This document shows, piece after piece, positions 16,411 to 24,695 of a stretch of DNA of 64,000 bases; within the stretch, counting starts at the first letter, position 1; each line of letters opens with the position of its first letter. The DNA lies in assembly GCF_016495725.1 (NCBI RefSeq), contig NZ_CP054705.1:434001-498000 (forward strand), read 5' to 3'. A model generated the notes under the pieces. The model had not been told where the DNA came from, ran no database searches, and saw nothing but the letters and a program-made list of their open reading frames with translations. Source of the DNA: Salicibibacter cibarius (GTDB taxonomy: Bacteria > Bacillota > Bacilli > Bacillales > Marinococcaceae). The translations under genes and the position numbers were made by a program.

Positions 16411-16486
16411 TGGAGCTTCCTGCCGGACTCGAACCGGCGACCTCATCCTTACCATGGATGCGCTCTACCTACTGAGCTAAGGAAGC
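16411..16486 (-). tRNA. tRNA-Thr (anticodon GGT)
   Basis: The reverse complement starts GCTTCCTTAGCTCAGTAGG and folds as a 76-nt tRNA with acceptor GCTTCCT, anticodon loop ATGGTAA, T-arm GCCGG TTCGAGT CCGGC and encoded CCA. Anticodon GGT gives threonine. Its 3' end faces the conjugative element. Confidence 0.96.
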
Positions 16487-16487
16487 G

Positions 16488-16562
16488 TGGCTCCGCAGGC
16501 CGGATTCGAACCAGCGACCTACCGGTTAACAGCCGGTTGCTCTACCACTGAGCTACTGCGGA
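16488..16562 (-). tRNA. tRNA-Asn (anticodon GTT)
   Basis: The reverse complement starts TCCGCAGTAGCTCAGTGG, 75 nt, with acceptor TCCGCAG/CTGCGGA, anticodon loop CTGTTAA and encoded CCA. It lies 1 bp upstream of the tRNA-Thr gene in the same transcript. Confidence 0.96.
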
Positions 16563-16592
16563 ATATGTATTATATTAACGGTCACGGATAGT

Positions 16593-16621
16593 ATAATATC
16601 ACATTGTTCTGTTTGTAGCAA
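16593..16621 (-). promoter_or_regulatory. Promoter of the tRNA-Asn/tRNA-Thr operon
   Basis: On the minus strand TTGCTA and TATTAT are 17 bp apart, with transcription expected to start near 16586, about 24 bp before tRNA-Asn. Confidence 0.5.
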
Positions 16622-16814
16622 GTGACATCAACAACCGTTCTGCCCTATTCTACTATTTCCGGAGATGGCTCTGCCTATACATTTTCTTGCCCTTGCTATC
16701 ACTTAAAATGACACGGATTTCAACTTTGGAATCATTTATAATTTTATAACTGCGCTTTTCCTGTTATAATAATAAAAATAGTCTCTTCTTTATAATTAAT
16801 GATAGTTTACATAA

Positions 16815-16832
16815 TGAATGAATATTCAATCA
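16815..16832. promoter_or_regulatory. FadR(TetR)-like operator
   Basis: TGAATGAATATTCAATCA is a near-perfect palindrome (TGAwTGAATATTCAwTCA). It closely resembles the operator of the Bacillus TetR-type fatty-acid regulator FadR (TGAMTGAATNNTCATTCA, from memory). It lies just before the ribosome binding site of the LuxR-type regulator gene, so binding would block its transcription until long-chain acyl-CoA appears. Inference from motif only. Confidence 0.5.
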
Positions 16833-16848
16833 CTGAGGAGGGATCGAT

Positions 16849-18414
16849 ATGCAGGTTTATAAGCGGATCGATGAGTTAACATCTGAAGGTATTGCGATCC
16901 TCCAAATGAACGAAAGTTCCATTGCCAAGGAATGGGAGAAATTACTGCACCGCCACATTATTAAAGAAGGACAAGTGATGCAATGGGACGAAGAAACGTT
17001 GAAATCACACCTGGAAACGATGATAAAATGCCTGAAATCTCAATTACTTTTAGGTGAAAAAAAGAATATTGAAGATGACATCGATGGAAAAATGATTTTA
17101 AATCAAGTAATAAGGACATGGCGAACACAGGGCGTTCACATTGATAAACATGAAATTACTTTTATCTGTCATTTATTGGAGAACGCAACTCATAAAGCCA
17201 TACATACACCGGACGGTTCCGGGATCACATTCCGAAATCATCAGGCGGTCCATCATTTTTTCACAGTGCTGAGCCAATATTTAACGCCCTACCGTTTAGA
17301 TGCAATAAATTTGAAATCGTACGTAAATTATTTGTTTTCACTTCCTGAGTTTTCTGTTCAGTTTATCGTGTGTGCTCGTAAGGAAGATTCCATTTTTCAT
17401 GTAAAAGATGTATTGGAAAAACATGGGGATGCAATGGATCCGGGGTGGCTAAACATGTTGCAAAGCATCCGGACGGAATCAATCGAACTCTTGAAAAAAG
17501 CCGTGTTGCGTTTGATGGGGAGCGAGGATGAAGCGACTGGAAAACATGCATTTATTACACAAGAAATTGGAAATGAGCTGCTTTTGTTTTATGTTCCCCA
17601 AAAGAATATTTCGCGCACAAAATCGTTTTTAAAGCTGGCTTTTCATATGTATGGAGACATTCGTGAGGCCGCTTCCAATGCTGAAAATCAAATAAATTGG
17701 AATTCAATGGTAGCCCTTTTTTATGAATGGGTGATGCGGGGGCGGCGATTGGAAGATGCTTTTGAGCACATTGCCTCCGGGTACGTGCGTTACTTGCCGT
17801 TTGAACGTTGCGCGCTTTTTTTATATTTGCCGAAGGAAAAAAAGGGCGTTGGCATGACGGGGTATAATTTGAACGTCGAGGATATTAAAAATATCACCGA
17901 GCATTTCTCGGGAGCCTCTGTCGTTAGGGAATTCTTGGAAAAGATGCGAACTTATCGCCCTATTTTTATCGATGATGCGTCTGACGCTCTTCCAGAGTAC
18001 TATATTAACAAATTTAAACTGAATTCTTTGGTTGTGTCTCCCATTTATTCATTGTCGAAAAAAGAATTCATAGGAGCTGTCTTTTTGGATCAAGGAGAAG
18101 GACAGGAGTTTTCGGTTAACGATGAACTGATGAATGTGTTGGTGAAAATGGGTCATCATGTCGGGGAGATGTTGATGCAATATCAAGACTCCCAGTACGA
18201 TAATTTGCAAAAAACGATTTCATCCCGCCTTTCGCCACGGGAAATTGAGGTGATGAACCTCGTCAAAAACGGGAGATCTATCAGTGAAATTTCCTATGCT
18301 TTGCATCTCAGCCAATACACTATAAGAGATTATATTTCCAGTTCCATAAAAAAAGTGAATGGAAGAAACCGGACGCACGCTGTAGCCATCGCTATTCAAC
18401 AAGGGTTTATATAA
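16849..18414 (+). CDS. LuxR-family regulator with GAF-like sensor domain
   Basis: 521 residues, GAGGAGGG upstream. The first 90 residues (SSIAKEWEKLLHRHI; LETMIKCLKSQLL) resemble RsbRD-type N-terminal helical domains. Residues about 300-445 look like a GAF domain (FERCALFLYLPKEK; LNSLVVSPIYSLSKKEFIGAVFLDQGE). Residues 455-521 are a LuxR helix-turn-helix (LSPREIEVMNLVKNGRSISEISYALHLSQYTIRDYISSS). It probably senses a small molecule or stress and activates lipid catabolism genes. A FadR-like operator overlaps its leader, linking it to acyl-CoA status. A bidirectional terminator follows. Its target genes are unknown; the recurrent ATTTGTAGGGG motif in this window is one candidate site. Confidence 0.8.
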   Translation: MQVYKRIDELTSEGIAILQMNESSIAKEWEKLLHRHIIKEGQVMQWDEETLKSHLETMIKCLKSQLLLGEKKNIEDDIDGKMILNQVIRTWRTQGVHIDKHEITFICHLLENATHKAIHTPDGSGITFRNHQAVHHFFTVLSQYLTPYRLDAINLKSYVNYLFSLPEFSVQFIVCARKEDSIFHVKDVLEKHGDAMDPGWLNMLQSIRTESIELLKKAVLRLMGSEDEATGKHAFITQEIGNELLLFYVPQKNISRTKSFLKLAFHMYGDIREAASNAENQINWNSMVALFYEWVMRGRRLEDAFEHIASGYVRYLPFERCALFLYLPKEKKGVGMTGYNLNVEDIKNITEHFSGASVVREFLEKMRTYRPIFIDDASDALPEYYINKFKLNSLVVSPIYSLSKKEFIGAVFLDQGEGQEFSVNDELMNVLVKMGHHVGEMLMQYQDSQYDNLQKTISSRLSPREIEVMNLVKNGRSISEISYALHLSQYTIRDYISSSIKKVNGRNRTHAVAIAIQQGFI

Positions 18415-18420
18415 AGATGA

Positions 18421-18455
18421 AACCGGAAGGGGTGCTATCACACCCCTTCGGTTTT
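18421..18455. terminator. Bidirectional terminator
   Basis: AACCGGAAGGGGTG pairs with CACCCCTTCGGTT (one bulged G) around CTATCA, with TTTT on the plus side and A-rich sequence on the other. It separates convergent genes ending at 18414 and 18454. Confidence 0.8.
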
Positions 18456-18897
18456 AATGGTTCTCCTCTGTGTGACTTGGCAAGGTAACGACCATCGTTC
18501 CGGGCCCCACGGAAATCCCTTCCGAATTTTCCGACCACATTTCCAGTTCGAGAAAATGATCGTTTCCTTCCTGCCACTTGTTCTTTACCTGTCCTTTTGT
18601 GGAAACTGTGTCTCCAACAGTGTTGAAGCGTTTCATCCGAAATCCTTTCAAATTTCTGATTGTTCCCGCGAGGCCAATGTATGCGCGGGCGGTTTTCTCC
18701 CACATGCCTTGCAGGAAAATATTATTCGCGTACATTTCCGGTGCTCCGGTTTCGCGGGCATACTCCGAGTTATGGTGAATGGAATTGAAATCACGATTTG
18801 CGCCGGCTTCCATAACGAGCCTGTAAGCCGTAAGCGGAAAATCGACAGCGGGGATTTCGTCACCTTCGGAAACATCTTCCCAATAGCGAGGTTTCAT
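18454..18897 (-). CDS. MaoC-like (R)-specific dehydratase
   Basis: 147 residues. A hotdog-fold MaoC domain is recognised by the hydratase-2 motif MEAGANRDFNSIHHNSEYARETGAPEMYANN, with the catalytic Asp and His in RDFNSIHHN, and by the later MKRFNTVGDTVSTKGQV segment. Such proteins add water to, or remove it from, enoyl- or hydroxyacyl-thioesters. It starts 1 bp from the stop of the partner hotdog gene on the same strand. In actinobacteria the equivalent pair forms a heterodimeric (3R)-hydroxyacyl dehydratase of the HadAB/steroid-hydratase type, which fits this arrangement. This subunit would be the catalytic one. Confidence 0.82.
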   Translation of the reverse strand: MKPRYWEDVSEGDEIPAVDFPLTAYRLVMEAGANRDFNSIHHNSEYARETGAPEMYANNIFLQGMWEKTARAYIGLAGTIRNLKGFRMKRFNTVGDTVSTKGQVKNKWQEGNDHFLELEMWSENSEGISVGPGTMVVTLPSHTEENH

Positions 18898-19471
18898 TAA
18901 TTTGCCTCCATTCTCGTTGTATGCGGATTGTACTTATAGGTTCCGATGCGCATCTTTGCTACTTCTTCGCCATGTTGGTTGCAAATGGTTGATTCCCAAA
19001 CCAAAAATGCCCCGCGCCCTACTTTTGTTTCTTTAGGAGCACACGAAAGCAATACGTTTCCGTTGTTGCAGAGCCAATCTCCCACTTTAACCGGTTGTAG
19101 ATAATCGAATTCGATATCAGTGGCAAAAAATCCCGTCGTTTGCGGCTCCAAATCTGTTTGCACCCCTCCCACAGGATTGCGGGCAGGTTGTGCATTTCGA
19201 TCGGAACTGGTAAATATCTTTTCCCCCGGGTACCAGTGAGCGGCGATCGTCCATGTTAACAAGCTACTATATGGAGCAATCACATCCGAGTAACCATATT
19301 GGTCGGCGACAGTCTTGTCATAATGAAGGGGCAGTCAAATTCCAAAGGTTCAAGAAATCGGCGAATCGCCCCTTTTTCCACCGGATCTGCCCCCCATGTT
19401 TTTTCTCCGTCACTAAAATCTAGCCCAACCGCGTCCATCATAGGCCGCCAATCTTTCTTCCAATCCTCCAT
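18897..19471 (-). pseudogene. FAS1-like/MaoC N-terminal dehydratase subunit, frameshifted
   Basis: The gene starts at ATG 19471 (AAAGGAGAG upstream), giving MEDWKKDWRPMMDAVG and onward through KGAIRRFLEPLEFDCP. That frame then runs out; the expected continuation HYDKTVADQYGYSDVIAPYSSL is in another frame, and the rest reads cleanly from there to 18897. A single missing base at about 19325-19330 (CCCCTTCATTATG on the minus strand) explains it. The intact protein would be a hotdog partner subunit, non-catalytic in characterised heterodimers, pairing with the MaoC protein next door. Either a true pseudogene or a base-calling error; if true, the MaoC partner may be inactive. Confidence 0.75.
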
Positions 19472-19530
19472 ATTCGCTCTCCTTTCTTCCAATGCCTCAC
19501 CTCTTATTTATGCAACGTTTATGCCAAATC

Positions 19531-19905
19531 GTGCCCTAACGAAATCTGAACTCATTTATTTGGTCGGCAAAGTAATCCCTCAGATGGAGGTCGAGCTGCT
19601 CCGAGAGGAACAAGATAAGCAAAGTAATCCCTCGGACGGAGGTCGATCTGCTCCGAGAGGAACAAGATAAGCAAAGTAATCCCTCAGATGGGGATCGAGT
19701 TGCTCTGAGAGGAACAAGATAAGCAAAGTAATCCCTCAAACGGGGATCGAGCAGTTCTGAAAGGAACAAGAGACACAAAGTAATTTGTGTTACGGGTCCA
19801 ACGCACCTCCGTAAGTGAGAAAGCGCGGACCCGAGGTGCGATGAAAACTACATCAAAATGCGAAGTTGGCGCCCTAACGCGGGGGCGCGGGTTGCGTTAG
19901 GGCAC
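19531..19905. repeat. Inverted-repeat-bounded spacer with four 52-bp tandem repeats
   Basis: No gene is seen. GTGCCCTAACG (19531-19541) is repeated inverted as CGTTAGGGCAC (19895-19905). Between them lie four direct repeats of exactly 52 bp, at 19569, 19621, 19673 and 19725, each with the core AGTAATCCCTC then AGAGGAACAAGA. A related sequence reappears at 40530-40615. Next to them are a pseudoknot-like set of complementary segments (19794-19840) and a hairpin GCCCTAACGC/GCGTTAGGGC (19871-19903). Confidence 0.85.
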
Positions 19906-19946
19906 AATATTTTCCTAACTTCTTATAGAGCAGCAGTCGCGTTGAA

Positions 19947-19985
19947 CGAGATCAAAGAAAAAACTCCAATTTTTCTTTGATCTCG
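19947..19985 (-). terminator. Terminator overlapping the end of the sigma-54 regulator gene
   Basis: A 15-bp perfect stem GAGATCAAAGAAAAA / TTTTTCTTTGATCTC, whose left arm on the minus strand encodes the last residues EIKEK and whose right arm includes the stop codon. Runs of T follow the inner part of the stem; it is probably the terminator, although it is unusual for coding sequence to form a full arm. Confidence 0.6.
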
Positions 19986-22078
19986 TATTTTTTCAACTTT
20001 TGGTATAAGGTTGAGCGGCTGATTCCAAGTTTTTTGGCGGCGATTGTGCGGTTCCCGCCCGCCTGTTTCAGTGCATCCAGAATGGTCACTTTATCAGTTT
20101 CTTCCATACGTTTTTTTCGGTTTGTTTTTACGGATCCATGTTCGTTTGCTTCATTTATGCCTGAATGCTCTGTTGAGCTCGGATCTTTGGCGTCGATAAG
20201 AATGTGACTAGCCTCGATGCGATTCGTTTGCGCGTACAAAAAGGCTCTTTCCATCACATTTTCCATTTGGCGGACATTTCCCGGCCAATGATAATTCCGG
20301 AGTTTTTCTACTGCTTCGGAACTTATGTCGTTAATGCTCGGTTTATCAAGTTTGGTTTGCATTTTTTTCATAAAATGGTTTGTCAATAGCGGAATGTCAT
20401 CCAGGCGGTCGCGGAGGGGTGGAATCTCCAATTGAATGACGTTTATCCGATAGTAAAGGTCTTCCCTGAAGACTCCTTCTTGAACAAGTTTTCCTATATT
20501 TTTGTTGGACGCAGCGAGGATACGGACGTCCATTTTTCGAGTCTGGGTATCCCCGATTCTTTCGATTTCTTTTTCTTGGACGGCTCTTAATAATTTGGCT
20601 TGCATGGGCAAGGACATATCGCCAATTTCGTCCAGGAACAACGTTCCTTTATCCGCTTGCTCAAATTTTCCCGGGCGCCCGCCTTTTTTTGCGCCTGTAA
20701 AAGCTCCGTCCGCGTATCCGAATAGTTCCGATTCAATTAAATTTTCCGGGACAGCTGCGCAATTAATTTTAATGAATGCTCCTTTCCGGTTGGACACAAG
20801 ATGAATGCCATTTGCAAGCAATTCTTTCCCGGTGCCACTTTCACCGTTAATCAATAGGTTGGATAGGGAAGGGGCAACCGCCGTTGCATCTGCTTTCAGT
20901 TGCTCTATTTTTCCATTATTTGAAATGAGCGGCGTGAATGGATCGTTATTTTTATTTAATTCACCTCGATAGTAAGAAATTTCTCTCTCCAGTTTGTCTA
21001 TTTGGTTAAATAGATCTTTCCATAAGTGTAAATGCTGGTAAATAATTTTATAGATAGAACCGATGGTTTTATCGTTTTGTACAATTGGTGTTTGGCTTAC
21101 GATTGCTTTATATTGGTTAATTTGAATAATTTCCGCTTCTAATATATCTTTTTTATTCTTGTTTTGCTGCTGTTGGATTTCGGGAGCTATGTTTTGTAGG
21201 GGCTGATGTTCGATTTGAGAAAAAGAAGCGATGCCGTATAGTTCCATGAAACCGTGGTTAGCTTTCGTGATGTTGCCGTCTTGATCGGTAATGATGACCC
21301 CGTCGTAAGCCACTGCCAATGCGCTATCCAGGACTTTTTCAATTCGTTTTGTTGATTCCAATTCATTTGCCACTTTTTCGAGTTCGGTGATATCTTTTAA
21401 CACAGCCATGGCTCCGTTAATCTTCCCCCATTCTTGGATGGGGATAATCGAGGCAATGACAATGGTTGAATGTAGGCTGATTTTTTTAACTTCCGTTCGT
21501 TTGCTATGCAAGACAGCGTTCGATAAATCGTCATATAACGTGGGAAACCAGTTGCCCGAGGGTTTTCCTAATATTTCGGTGTCTTCCAGTTGGAAAAGTT
21601 TTTGGGCAGAAGCGTTAATGGCGGTGATATTTAGCTCTGTATCCACGGAAATGACGGATTCCTGTAAATTATCGACAAGCGATTGCAGCCGGGTCATTAA
21701 ATGATTTGTGCCGGCAACTAATCCGTAGATTAAATCTGATGTGGCCAAAACGCCGACAACATTCTTGTTGTTATTAAGCACAACCGCATGCCCAACACCT
21801 TTTTCCAAAAGGATATCTCTCGCCCGGTAAACGCTTATATTTTCCTGCAGGGAAATGACGTTTGTTTTGATTGCCGGCTGTATCGTTACATCCATCGAGG
21901 TGCTTTTTAATAAAAGACGGTATAGCGAATACTTCGTCACAATTCCGAGAAGATGTTCATGCTCCATGACACAGCCGATATCCTGGCGGTTTTGTAAAAA
22001 TAATTCCATTGTTTCACGCGCAGTCGTGTCCGGTTGAAGTTTCACGAACGTCGTCGCTGAAAGTTCTCCAACGTGCAT
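19952..22078 (-). CDS. Sigma-54-dependent transcriptional activator with CBS and PAS domains
   Basis: 708 residues from ATG 22078, which is well spaced from GGGAGGTG; an in-frame GTG lies 9 bp upstream. Domains in order: a CBS pair (about 1-120, VGHAVVLNNNKNVVGVLATSDL), two PAS-like domains (about 130-350, SVDTELNITAINASAQKLF and ITDQDGNITKANHGF), a sigma-54 interaction AAA+ domain (about 385-620, GESGTGKE, the sigma-54 contact loop GAFTGA and LDEIGDMSLPMQAKLL), and a Fis-type helix-turn-helix (LDALKQAGGNRTIAAKKLGIS). It is divergent from the catabolic operon, which has a -24/-12 promoter, so it is very probably that operon's activator, sensing a substrate or its CoA ester. Confidence 0.92.
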   Translation of the reverse strand: MHVGELSATTFVKLQPDTTARETMELFLQNRQDIGCVMEHEHLLGIVTKYSLYRLLLKSTSMDVTIQPAIKTNVISLQENISVYRARDILLEKGVGHAVVLNNNKNVVGVLATSDLIYGLVAGTNHLMTRLQSLVDNLQESVISVDTELNITAINASAQKLFQLEDTEILGKPSGNWFPTLYDDLSNAVLHSKRTEVKKISLHSTIVIASIIPIQEWGKINGAMAVLKDITELEKVANELESTKRIEKVLDSALAVAYDGVIITDQDGNITKANHGFMELYGIASFSQIEHQPLQNIAPEIQQQQNKNKKDILEAEIIQINQYKAIVSQTPIVQNDKTIGSIYKIIYQHLHLWKDLFNQIDKLEREISYYRGELNKNNDPFTPLISNNGKIEQLKADATAVAPSLSNLLINGESGTGKELLANGIHLVSNRKGAFIKINCAAVPENLIESELFGYADGAFTGAKKGGRPGKFEQADKGTLFLDEIGDMSLPMQAKLLRAVQEKEIERIGDTQTRKMDVRILAASNKNIGKLVQEGVFREDLYYRINVIQLEIPPLRDRLDDIPLLTNHFMKKMQTKLDKPSINDISSEAVEKLRNYHWPGNVRQMENVMERAFLYAQTNRIEASHILIDAKDPSSTEHSGINEANEHGSVKTNRKKRMEETDKVTILDALKQAGGNRTIAAKKLGISRSTLYQKLKKYEIKEKLEFFL

Positions 22079-22095
22079 CGAGGTCACCTCCCTAC

Positions 22096-22114
22096 AATTA
22101 ACTAAATGTTAATT
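22096..22114. promoter_or_regulatory. Inverted repeat upstream of the activator gene
   Basis: AATTAAC TAAAT GTTAATT, a perfect 7-bp inverted repeat, lies just before the activator's ribosome binding site. Possible autoregulatory site; unproven. Confidence 0.35.
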
Positions 22115-22149
22115 CAATTAAGAGAACAAGTCAACACAGTTGTATGAAT

Positions 22150-22165
22150 AGATAGTCAACTGTCT
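22150..22165. promoter_or_regulatory. Candidate upstream activator sequence
   Basis: AGATAGTCAACTGTCT is a 16-bp palindrome with one mismatched pair, centred about 55 bp upstream of the -24 element, a workable distance for a sigma-54 activator. A second palindrome, GGCAATTGCC (22188-22197), lies closer to the promoter. Confidence 0.45.
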
Positions 22166-22209
22166 GATTTTATGAACATATTTCAGGGGCAATTGCCTGT
22201 TTAAAAAGT

Positions 22210-22223
22210 GGAATAAAACTTGC
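22210..22223 (+). promoter_or_regulatory. Sigma-54 (-24/-12) promoter of the acyl-CoA catabolic operon
   Basis: TGGAATAAAACTTGCA contains GG at 22210-22211 and GC at 22222-22223 separated by exactly 10 bp, the invariant spacing of sigma-54 promoters, with TTGCA at -12. It lies 28 bp before the first structural gene and opposite a sigma-54 activator gene. Confidence 0.8.
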
Positions 22224-22250
22224 ATTTTTAAATGGTAAGGGAGGGAGCCG

Positions 22251-23036
22251 ATGAGTTACGAAACGATTGTTTATGAAGTAAGCGAACATATTGCAACGAT
22301 CACGCTGAATTTACCGGATAAAAGAAATCCGCTAACGGCCACACTCACAACGGAATTGATAGATGCGATGCAACGGGCGGATGAGGATGAAGACGTAAGA
22401 GTGATGATACTCACAGGTGCCGGAAAATCGTTTTCGGCTGGCGGAAACCTAGAGGAATTCAAAAGCAACTTCACAAAACCGATTCCGGAACTTCATTTTG
22501 ATGGCAGAAAAAGCACGGAATTATTTAAGATGGGGGAAACGCTCAGAACGCCGTTGATTGCTTCCGTGAACGGTGCGGCACTTGGCGGGGGCACTGGGCT
22601 TGTAGCCATGTCTCACATCGCGATCGCTTCAAAGTCGGCAAAAATGGGGTTAACCGAACTCAAACTTGGCATTGTTCCGTATGTCATTCTCCCATGGGTG
22701 CGGCGCGCGGTCGGGGATAGGAAAGCGATGGAGATGATGTTAACTGCCGATATTCTGTCCGCTGACGAGGCAGCTGAACGGAATCTCGTCCATCGCATCG
22801 TTGAACCTGAAGATTTGGAAAAAGAAACATGGGAACTGGCTCAAAAAGTAGCTTCTAACAGCCCACTTGCGGCGAGTCTCGCCCTTGACGCTTTTTATAC
22901 GACAGAACAAATGGATTTGCAGAAATCGTTCGATTATCTTTCGACACTACGCCTCGTTTCCTTTCGCAGTGAAGATTTGAAGGAAGGCGCGACAGCCTTT
23001 TTGGAAAAAAGAAAACCGGAATGGAAAGGGAAATAG
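22251..23036 (+). CDS. Enoyl-CoA hydratase/isomerase family protein
   Basis: 261 residues, AGGGAGGG upstream, first gene of the sigma-54 operon. Crotonase fold with oxyanion-hole segments GKSFSAGGNLEEF and NGAALGGGTGLVAMSHIAIAS. The usual PGAGGTQR stretch is replaced by VPYVILPWVRRAVG, so the active site differs from short-chain enoyl-CoA hydratases. In the terpene and leucine pathways the corresponding enzymes (AtuE, LiuC) hydrate the branched product of the biotin carboxylase, and the neighbouring carboxylase genes make that role likely here. The exact substrate cannot be read from sequence. Confidence 0.88.
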   Translation: MSYETIVYEVSEHIATITLNLPDKRNPLTATLTTELIDAMQRADEDEDVRVMILTGAGKSFSAGGNLEEFKSNFTKPIPELHFDGRKSTELFKMGETLRTPLIASVNGAALGGGTGLVAMSHIAIASKSAKMGLTELKLGIVPYVILPWVRRAVGDRKAMEMMLTADILSADEAAERNLVHRIVEPEDLEKETWELAQKVASNSPLAASLALDAFYTTEQMDLQKSFDYLSTLRLVSFRSEDLKEGATAFLEKRKPEWKGK

Positions 23037-23077
23037 GGGAGAGTGCCAGATTATCTTAATGAAAGAAGGTTGATGAC

Positions 23078-23290
23078 ATGGAAATCAAGTCCCCAATGGG
23101 AGGAAACATGTGGAAAATAGAAGTCAAGGAAGGCGATCGGGTGGAAGTCGGACAGGTCGTTGCCATCTTGGAATCGATGAAGATGGAAATTCCGGTGGAA
23201 ACAGAAAAAGCCGGTACCGTTAGCAGCATTACGGCCAGCGAAGGTGATTTTATACAGGAAGACGACACCGTTATGGAGATTGAAGAATAA
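23078..23290 (+). CDS. Biotin carboxyl carrier protein (stand-alone subunit)
   Basis: 70 residues, one biotinyl domain with the attachment lysine in ILESMKMEIPV and the symmetrical hairpin motifs GGNMWKIEVKEGDRVEVGQ and SEGDFIQEDDTVMEIEE. It carries CO2 between the biotin carboxylase and the carboxyltransferase encoded 1.4-3.2 kb downstream. In AtuF/LiuD-type enzymes the domain is fused to the biotin carboxylase C-terminus; here it is a separate gene, as in several Bacillus acyl-CoA carboxylases. Confidence 0.93.
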   Translation: MEIKSPMGGNMWKIEVKEGDRVEVGQVVAILESMKMEIPVETEKAGTVSSITASEGDFIQEDDTVMEIEE

Positions 23291-23312
23291 TCCCGAAGGA
23301 GGTGCAAACGTC

Positions 23313-24677
23313 ATGAAAACAGTACGGATCGGAGCGGCGCAAGGGTTCTATGGCGATACCATTGAGCCTGCGGTCGCGACGGCTCAAGAAGGAAATGTTC
23401 ACTATTTATGTTTTGACGCGCTCGCTGAATTAACGATGTCCATCCTCACGAAGGACAAAGAAAAAGATCCAAATATGGGCTATACGAAAGATACGCCGAT
23501 GAACATGAAATATTTGCTGCCGTTTGTAAAATCAAAAGGGATGAAACTATTGACGAATGCCGGTGGCATCAACCCTGTAGCCGCCGGGGAAGTTGTCATG
23601 GGTGCCGCCAAGGAGCTTGGCATCACAGGATTAAAAATCGCGGTCATTACCGGCGATAACGTCATCCATCGCATCGATGAGCTGATCGACAACGGCGTTT
23701 CTCTCAACCATTTGGAGACAGAAGAAGCGATCGACACGGTGAAGGATGATTTACTCTTCGCGAATGCTTACCTTGGCACGCGTCCCATCGTTGAAGCGTT
23801 GGAACAAGGGGCCGATGTTGTTATCACAGGTCGAACGACGGATACTGCCCAATTTTTAGCCCCTTTGATTTACGAATTTGGCTGGGGCGAGGAAGAATGG
23901 GATCGTTTGGCTTCCGGCATTTTTATGGGGCATTTGTTGGAATGTTCAGCCCAGTCTACCGGCGGAAATTTCAGCGGCGAGTGGTGGAATGTCGAGGGGT
24001 TGGAACAGATTGGTTATCCAATCGCGGAGGTCTCGGAAAATGGCGAATTCGTCGTCAGTAAAGTCGAAAACCGCGGCGGGTTGGTAACGGTGGATACGGT
24101 CAAGGAACAGATGTTGTATGAAATTCACGATCCGTCTGCGTATGTCACCCCGGATGTTGTCGTTGATTTGACTGGGGTGAAGCTGGAGAATATTGCCGAA
24201 AATGAAGTGAAAGTAACAGGAACGAGGGGAAAACCGAAGCCGAATGAATTGAAAATGGTCGCCGGCTATGAAAGCGGCTACATGGGGCAGGTGATGATCG
24301 GTTATTCGTGGCCTGATGCCCTGAAAAAAGCGCAAAAAGCGGATGAAATTGTTCGCGCGCAAATGAAGCGGTACGGGTGGGTGTATGATGAAATCCGCAC
24401 GGATTACGTTGGCTACAATTCCCTTCTCGGTCCGGTCGCAGAGGAGCCGAATGAACCGTTGAATGAAGTGTATTTACGGATGGCGGTACGCTCGAAAACG
24501 AAGAAGGATGCTGCCAAGTTAAGTCGCATGTTTCCGCCTTTAGCCCTGGATGGTCCGCCATCGATGGGAGGAGCGGTCGGCAATATTCCGCCGCGAAAGC
24601 TTATCGGGATGTGGTCGAGCCTTATCCCCCGCGAGCTCATCGAAAAAGATGTCGAAATTCAAATGAATGAAGTTTAA
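23313..24677 (+). CDS. AtuA-like protein, N-terminal (DUF1446) half
   Basis: 454 residues from ATG 23313 with GAAGGAGG upstream. The DUF1446 domain is recognised from VRIGAAQGFYGDTIEPAVATA, LTNAGGINPVAAGE, DVVITGRTTDTAQFLAPLIYEFGW and HLLECSAQSTGGNFSGEW. AtuA is needed for acyclic terpene use in Pseudomonas; its biochemical role is not settled. The Pseudomonas protein carries a second, short C-terminal domain, which here is encoded separately at 30833. Within the carboxylase operon it lies between the biotin carrier and the carboxyltransferase. Confidence 0.88.
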   Translation: MKTVRIGAAQGFYGDTIEPAVATAQEGNVHYLCFDALAELTMSILTKDKEKDPNMGYTKDTPMNMKYLLPFVKSKGMKLLTNAGGINPVAAGEVVMGAAKELGITGLKIAVITGDNVIHRIDELIDNGVSLNHLETEEAIDTVKDDLLFANAYLGTRPIVEALEQGADVVITGRTTDTAQFLAPLIYEFGWGEEEWDRLASGIFMGHLLECSAQSTGGNFSGEWWNVEGLEQIGYPIAEVSENGEFVVSKVENRGGLVTVDTVKEQMLYEIHDPSAYVTPDVVVDLTGVKLENIAENEVKVTGTRGKPKPNELKMVAGYESGYMGQVMIGYSWPDALKKAQKADEIVRAQMKRYGWVYDEIRTDYVGYNSLLGPVAEEPNEPLNEVYLRMAVRSKTKKDAAKLSRMFPPLALDGPPSMGGAVGNIPPRKLIGMWSSLIPRELIEKDVEIQMNEV

Positions 24678-24695
24678 ACAAGGAAGGTGAGGCAT

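Noticed and set aside
16357-16551. 64-codon plus-strand frame
   Set aside because: It lies across the tRNA-Thr and tRNA-Asn genes; the apparent protein is a tRNA artefact.
19569-19776. Possible CRISPR array
   Set aside because: The units are contiguous and similar along the whole 52 bp, with no unique spacers of constant length and no cas genes.
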